A DNA stretch of 16,104 nucleotides from Armatimonadota bacterium (lineage in GTDB: Bacteria > Armatimonadota > Armatimonadia > Armatimonadales > Armatimonadaceae), in the NCBI GenBank assembly GCA_030833025.1, contig JAURHZ010000010.1, positions 1-16,104 of the forward strand. Reading direction: 5' to 3'. Under the pieces are notes generated by a model. It had not been told where the DNA came from. It searched no databases and was given only the letters and a program-made list of their open reading frames with translations. Each line of letters starts with the position of its first letter. Within the stretch, counting starts at the first letter, position 1. Positions 12,899 to 16,104 of the stretch are shown in pieces. A program made the position numbers and the translations under genes.

Positions 12899-13822
12899 CT
12901 AAACGCCCCACCATGGCAAGCCTTGGGGTGGATAATAGGCATCGCTTGTCCCGCTGCGCAGACTCTGCAAAAAGCCATCAAAGCCGTACTGAGGTCTGTA
13001 GCCAAGGACATCGATAGCCTTGTTGACTGGCCAAAGCGTCCGGCCCCAGATCAGTGGGCGAGCATCAATCCCCTTCTCAGCAAACAATGCATTGCACCCG
13101 GGAACCCGTTCTTCTAGCACGGCAAGCGGATCTATGTGGAGGGCTTGTGCATCGGATGGCTGGTATGTGAGCGGAGCCATGATGTCAAACGCATCGAAGC
13201 CGCCAGCAGGCTCGTGGGTTAGCGCGAGGCTGACGGCCTGTGCGACATCCCGGTCATCCACGCCGCCAAACAGCAAGCGGAAGCCATACCGTTCAAATGT
13301 GCCCTCAGGCACAAACATCCCGAGACGCAGCGCAACCGTCGTGATGCCCCACTTGCGTCCATAGACATCCGCCATTTCCTCGCAGAGCTTTTTCGACATC
13401 CCGTAAATGTCGCCCGGCAACAGCGCATTGTTTTCATCGACAACACTCCACGCATCCGCGGGTGGCCGCGCGCTATCGCCGTAAACGCCCATGGTTGAGC
13501 AGAGAACAACGCGCTTTATCCCTGCCTCGCGGGCCGCTTCGTAGACGTTAAACGTACCGGTAACATTGATGCCCCAGAAGTCCTCGGGACGCCATTTGGC
13601 CAGATGGATTCCGTGAAGAGCCGCCGCGTGCACGATGGCATCCACGCCGGAAATGGCAGCACGAACATCATCAATGTTGCGGATGTCCCCGATTACCAGC
13701 TCGTGTCCTTGCGCATTGATGTCCCGGAAGTCAAACAAGCGCAGCGAGTGGCCAGCTGCCGTAAGCGCAGGGATGATGGCGCGTCCGAGGTTTCCCCCAG
13801 CGCCGGTGATCAGGATCTTCAT
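12899..13822 (-). CDS. NAD-dependent epimerase/dehydratase (extended SDR)
   Basis: The 307-residue cytoplasmic protein begins MKILITGAGGNLGRAIIPAL, the TGxxGxxG dinucleotide-binding motif, with D32 after beta-2 (LRLFDFRD) favouring NAD(H). VIGDIRN (about 43-49), HAAALHG (about 65-71), NVTGTFNVYEAAREAG (about 85-100), CSTMGVYG (with the catalytic Ser/Thr) and YGMSKKLCEE (YxxxK active site) complete the extended SDR pattern of sugar-nucleotide epimerases/dehydratases and related uronate dehydrogenases. RLGMFVPEGTF follows where the substrate lobe starts. The exact substrate cannot be read from sequence. The Trp/Pro-rich C-terminus (PPQGLPWWGV) is unusual and could be lineage-specific. Upstream, GGGA about 12-15 bases from the ATG is a weak ribosome-binding site. 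It is divergent from the hydrolase gene, sharing 81 bases of promoter region. Confidence 0.93.
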   Translation of the reverse strand: MKILITGAGGNLGRAIIPALTAAGHSLRLFDFRDINAQGHELVIGDIRNIDDVRAAISGVDAIVHAAALHGIHLAKWRPEDFWGINVTGTFNVYEAAREAGIKRVVLCSTMGVYGDSARPPADAWSVVDENNALLPGDIYGMSKKLCEEMADVYGRKWGITTVALRLGMFVPEGTFERYGFRLLFGGVDDRDVAQAVSLALTHEPAGGFDAFDIMAPLTYQPSDAQALHIDPLAVLEERVPGCNALFAEKGIDARPLIWGRTLWPVNKAIDVLGYRPQYGFDGFLQSLRSGTSDAYYPPQGLPWWGV

Positions 13823-13892
13823 AAGCGATTCATTCCCGGAATGTCATTGCGATTCCTGCGGCGGAACGAAGCCATCACAGATGTCTGTTTTG

Positions 13893-13903
13893 TACAATGC
13901 GTG
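13893..13903 (+). promoter_or_regulatory. -10 box with leaderless geometry before the hydrolase gene
   Basis: TACAAT (13893-13898, 5/6 to TATAAT) ends five bases before ATG 13904. The 25 bases upstream of that ATG contain no Shine-Dalgarno-like purine run, so this is the cleanest leaderless candidate in the window. No clear -35 hexamer is present. Confidence 0.5.
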
Positions 13904-14752
13904 ATGTCCAAGTACCGTTTTGCCATCGTTGTATGCTTTGCTACCTTGATTTTCTGGATGCCCATTCAGTCGTCAGTCTTGGCACAGGAAACGAAGAAGG
14001 TTGCGCACGCAACGGTCCGAAATGTCGCATATCGTGAGAATCCAGATAACGACAAAGGAATCGATACCCGCTGCCGTGTTGATATTCATCACCCAAAGTC
14101 AAAAGGCTTTGCGACCGTGGTCTGGTTCCACGGCGGCGGGCTGACGGGTGGGAATCGCAGTATCCCGGATGGCCTCAAGGACAAGGGGATTGCCGTCGTC
14201 GCGGCAGGTTACCGCCTCAGCCCAGATGTAAAATCTCCAACATTTATAGAAGATGCAGCAGCCGCAATCGCGTGGACGATTAAGAACATCGAGAAGTACG
14301 GTGGCGACCCGAAGAAGGTGTTTCTCTCTGGGCACAGCGCGGGTGGATATCTGAGCGCGATGGTAGGTTTGGATAAGCGCTGGCTCGCGCCTTATGGGAT
14401 TGACCCGGATTCGCTGGCGGGTTTGATTCCACTGAGCCCACAGGCGATTACGCATTACACGATTCGTAAGGAGCGGGGAATTGCGGACACCAAGGTCATC
14501 GTGGACAACCTTGCGCCGATAAACCATGTGCGTCCGGATGCCCCATCCATTCTCCTGGTCACGGGCGATCGCGAGCTAGAGCTGCTTGGGAGGTACGAAG
14601 AGAACGCATACTTCTGGCGGATGTTCAAGCTTGTCGGGCACCCGGATGTTCAGCTCAAGGAGCTGCAGGGCTTCAACCACGGAAATATGGGAGATGCTGC
14701 GCTGCCGCTGGTTGTGGAGTTTGTTCGCAAGCGTGTGGGGGGAGCTAAGTAG
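13904..14752 (+). CDS. Secreted alpha/beta hydrolase (HSL/BD-FAE-type esterase)
   Basis: The 282-residue product has a signal peptide (MSKYRFAIVVCFATLIFWMP then IQSSVLAQE, cleavage near residue 28). It then carries an alpha/beta-hydrolase domain with the oxyanion-hole motif WFHGGGLTGG (74-83) and nucleophile elbow GHSAG (143-147, Ser145). A candidate acid is D222 in VTGDRELELL, and the candidate His is H259 in GFNHGNM. HGGG plus GHSAGGY is typical of carboxylesterases of the hormone-sensitive-lipase/BD-FAE group acting on short acyl or aryl esters; the substrate is unknown. The frame is open from 13604, but that extension overlaps the epimerase coding region antisense and would place the signal peptide 100 residues inside. 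ATG 13904 is therefore preferred, directly behind a TACAAT box. The stop is embedded in a hairpin and faces the CotH-like gene. Confidence 0.9.
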   Translation: MSKYRFAIVVCFATLIFWMPIQSSVLAQETKKVAHATVRNVAYRENPDNDKGIDTRCRVDIHHPKSKGFATVVWFHGGGLTGGNRSIPDGLKDKGIAVVAAGYRLSPDVKSPTFIEDAAAAIAWTIKNIEKYGGDPKKVFLSGHSAGGYLSAMVGLDKRWLAPYGIDPDSLAGLIPLSPQAITHYTIRKERGIADTKVIVDNLAPINHVRPDAPSILLVTGDRELELLGRYEENAYFWRMFKLVGHPDVQLKELQGFNHGNMGDAALPLVVEFVRKRVGGAK

Positions 14753-14762
14753 GTCTCCCCCC
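14737..14762. terminator. G/C-run hairpin straddling the hydrolase stop codon
   Basis: GGGGGGAG (14737-14744, last codons of the hydrolase) is perfectly complementary to CTCCCCCC (14755-14762), with a ten-base loop containing the TAG stop. Neither strand has a T-run after it, so it is not a canonical terminator. It is positioned where the two convergent transcripts meet. Confidence 0.4.
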
Positions 14763-14770
14763 GAAAAACC

Positions 14771-16104
14771 CTACCCCTTCTTCTTCACTGGAACCGCAGG
14801 CTTCTTCACGGGAGGCTTTGGCTTTCCACCGGATGGTTTCACCGCTCTAGGTTGTGGCTTTAACGGCTGACTCGGCTTCACAGGTTCTGGGACCTTCGTC
14901 CGGATTAATACAGGGCCATCAAACCAGACTTGCCCACGACGCGCGCGCACCTCACAGGTCAATATCACTTCACGACGGTCATCCGTGACCACGAATGGGA
15001 ATAACAGCTCTTTCGCCATCGTTCCTTCGACGCGCTCCGTACGGGACATGTCCCCAAGGCGGATTCCGGCGGCGCTTGCATTGCCATCCTCCATCGCCTG
15101 CAGGTCTTTCGTTCGGCACCTGACCTTAAATGCGTATTCGCCGGTAGCAAGGACCACGCTTGCGCTCCACGCCGCAATACAGACTCCACTCCGTCCAACC
15201 TTGATGGAGTAGGTCCACAGGCCATCGTTGTTGACTCCACTCTCAAACTTGGTGTCCGCAACCTGAAATGTCTTCTTCCACTCAGCAGGATAGCCCGTAT
15301 TTGTCTCATCAAAGACCAGCGGAGCGGGAAGGGGTGGTTCGGCGACGCGCAGCTGCCCGGCAACATTTGTCCCACGTTCGGGAACACGACGCTTCCAGTC
15401 ATCCGCAGCATCGCGCTGGGCTTTTGCCGCCGCATCACTGATCTGCTGCTGCGCGTATAAAAGCCGTCCCGTTACCTGTTCGATTCCCTGAACAACCGGA
15501 CCATTGGGAGTCATCAGTGGAATCATTTCCCCGATGCGTTTACGGTACTGCTGGCGCCACGCAGGATTTTGGAGGATAGCGCCAGCCACCATCCCACGCG
15601 GCTGATCAAACATCGAGAAGCCTGGATCACCAAGCATCTGATCCATGCCATGCGGCATAAAGTGCGCGATGCCCTTGGTGTCGACATAAAGCCGGTAGTT
15701 GTTTACATTGTTGCAGTAGCCATCCCAGTGGCATAGCAATCGCTCGCCCGCCATAAATGTCAAAAACGATGGAATATCGAGGACTTTCTCCAGTGCCTTC
15801 CAGCGCTCAAATGGGTTTGGGAGACGGCAGGCATTCACAATGGCCGTCAGGTCTGCGCGGGTTACATCACCTTTGCCAGCATCCCGTTCGAGCGGCGCAT
15901 CGATGTCCTGAACGAAGCCTCCATCGTAGAGATTGCCATCCGGGTCCTTGAACCAGCGCTTCAAAAATGTCTTATCAAAGCCTTCTTTTAGGACGTACAT
16001 CCCGACATCCCGGCCGTTAAGCGAAACGCGAGCATGCGAAACGCGCGTTGCGGGGTAACCGGCGCTCCGGAACAGTAGTGAGCTGGTGAACTCGGAAAGC
16101 AGTG
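14771..16104 (-). CDS. CotH-like kinase with C-terminal jelly-roll-like domain, 5' end beyond window
   Basis: A visible ATG at 16000 is not the start. The frame stays open to the window edge with 34 more codons, including LLSEFTSSLLFRSAGYPATR and SLNGRDVGMYVLKE, the CotH pattern 'la..lf...G.pa.r...v.lNg...G.Y.l.E'. The visible part is 443 residues. The CotH core continues with GGFVQDID, ERLLCHWDGYCNNVNNYRLY and HFMPHGMDQML, the positions of the kinase's catalytic and metal-binding acids. Here PHGMDQ stands in place of the PWDLD form of spore CotH. CotH proteins are atypical protein kinases, known from spore coats but common in environmental bacteria. After about residue 245 a beta-rich segment (GEYAFKVRCRTKDL... 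WFDGPVLIRT) resembles a carbohydrate-binding jelly roll. The tail is a Pro/Lys-rich low-complexity stretch ending VKKPAVPVKKKG. Substrates are unknown. Confidence 0.85.
   Translation of the reverse strand, partial: LLSEFTSSLLFRSAGYPATRVSHARVSLNGRDVGMYVLKEGFDKTFLKRWFKDPDGNLYDGGFVQDIDAPLERDAGKGDVTRADLTAIVNACRLPNPFERWKALEKVLDIPSFLTFMAGERLLCHWDGYCNNVNNYRLYVDTKGIAHFMPHGMDQMLGDPGFSMFDQPRGMVAGAILQNPAWRQQYRKRIGEMIPLMTPNGPVVQGIEQVTGRLLYAQQQISDAAAKAQRDAADDWKRRVPERGTNVAGQLRVAEPPLPAPLVFDETNTGYPAEWKKTFQVADTKFESGVNNDGLWTYSIKVGRSGVCIAAWSASVVLATGEYAFKVRCRTKDLQAMEDGNASAAGIRLGDMSRTERVEGTMAKELLFPFVVTDDRREVILTCEVRARRGQVWFDGPVLIRTKVPEPVKPSQPLKPQPRAVKPSGGKPKPPVKKPAVPVKKKG

Noticed and set aside
13604..13903. N-terminal extension of the hydrolase frame by 100 codons
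   Set aside because: It runs antisense through the epimerase N-terminus. It would bury the signal peptide 100 residues inside the protein, while ATG 13904 sits right behind a -10 box.
16000..16104. ATG at 16000-15998 as the start of the CotH-like gene
   Set aside because: The same frame is open to the window edge, and its 34 upstream codons encode conserved CotH sequence (SLNGRDVGMYVLKE), so the ATG is an internal methionine.

Overview
The window looks like a chromosomal segment from a diderm (outer-membrane) bacterium of moderate GC. The diderm evidence is an adaptor of TolC-type tripartite pumps carrying an RLS tip motif, an outer-membrane barrel ending in an aromatic residue, a predicted lipoprotein, a Spy/LTXXQ-like periplasmic protein and a CBM9-DUF5916 barrel protein. 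The CotH-like kinase has the variant PHGMDQ motif that I associate with Planctomycetes-type homologues. With several secreted genes this hints at an Armatimonadota- or Planctomycetota-like lineage, but the phylum cannot be fixed from this window. I see no phage, IS element, integrase or CRISPR array.

Positions 1-2985 (minus strand) hold a tightly packed operon: adaptor (MFP), then FtsX/MacB-type permease, then ABC ATPase cut by the window edge. This is a MacAB/DevBCA-like export pump. The adaptor has an unusually long, symmetric coiled-coil hairpin. Positions 3109-6869 (plus) hold a four-gene translationally coupled operon: gltX, two tandem amidohydrolase-fold proteins that have lost essentially all metal ligands, and a 5-formyltetrahydrofolate cyclo-ligase. 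gltX appears to start leaderless, at a GTG six bases after a TATGAT box.

Positions 6917-10621 form a secretion-rich block. It contains an unknown exported protein, a 550-bp gene-free region, an Asp/His-rich lipoprotein whose leader can fold so as to bury its ribosome-binding site, a Spy/LTXXQ-like protein, and an outer-membrane barrel protein coupled to it. The gene-free region carries two 75-bp direct repeats flanking a nested inverted repeat.

Positions 10637-12880 hold tRNA-Asn(GTT) with a good promoter and a strong terminator. A CBM9-DUF5916 protein follows, its start codon only one base after the terminator's T-run. Convergent to it is an NAD-dependent epimerase/dehydratase (12899-13822, minus). 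Divergent from that is a secreted alpha/beta hydrolase (13904-14752, plus; also apparently leaderless). The window ends inside a CotH-like kinase/jelly-roll protein (14771-16104, minus), which continues past the right edge.

The points most worth following are the paired pseudo-amidohydrolases, the structured intergenic region with its SD-sequestering leader, the recurring leaderless-promoter architecture, and the very long adaptor hairpin.
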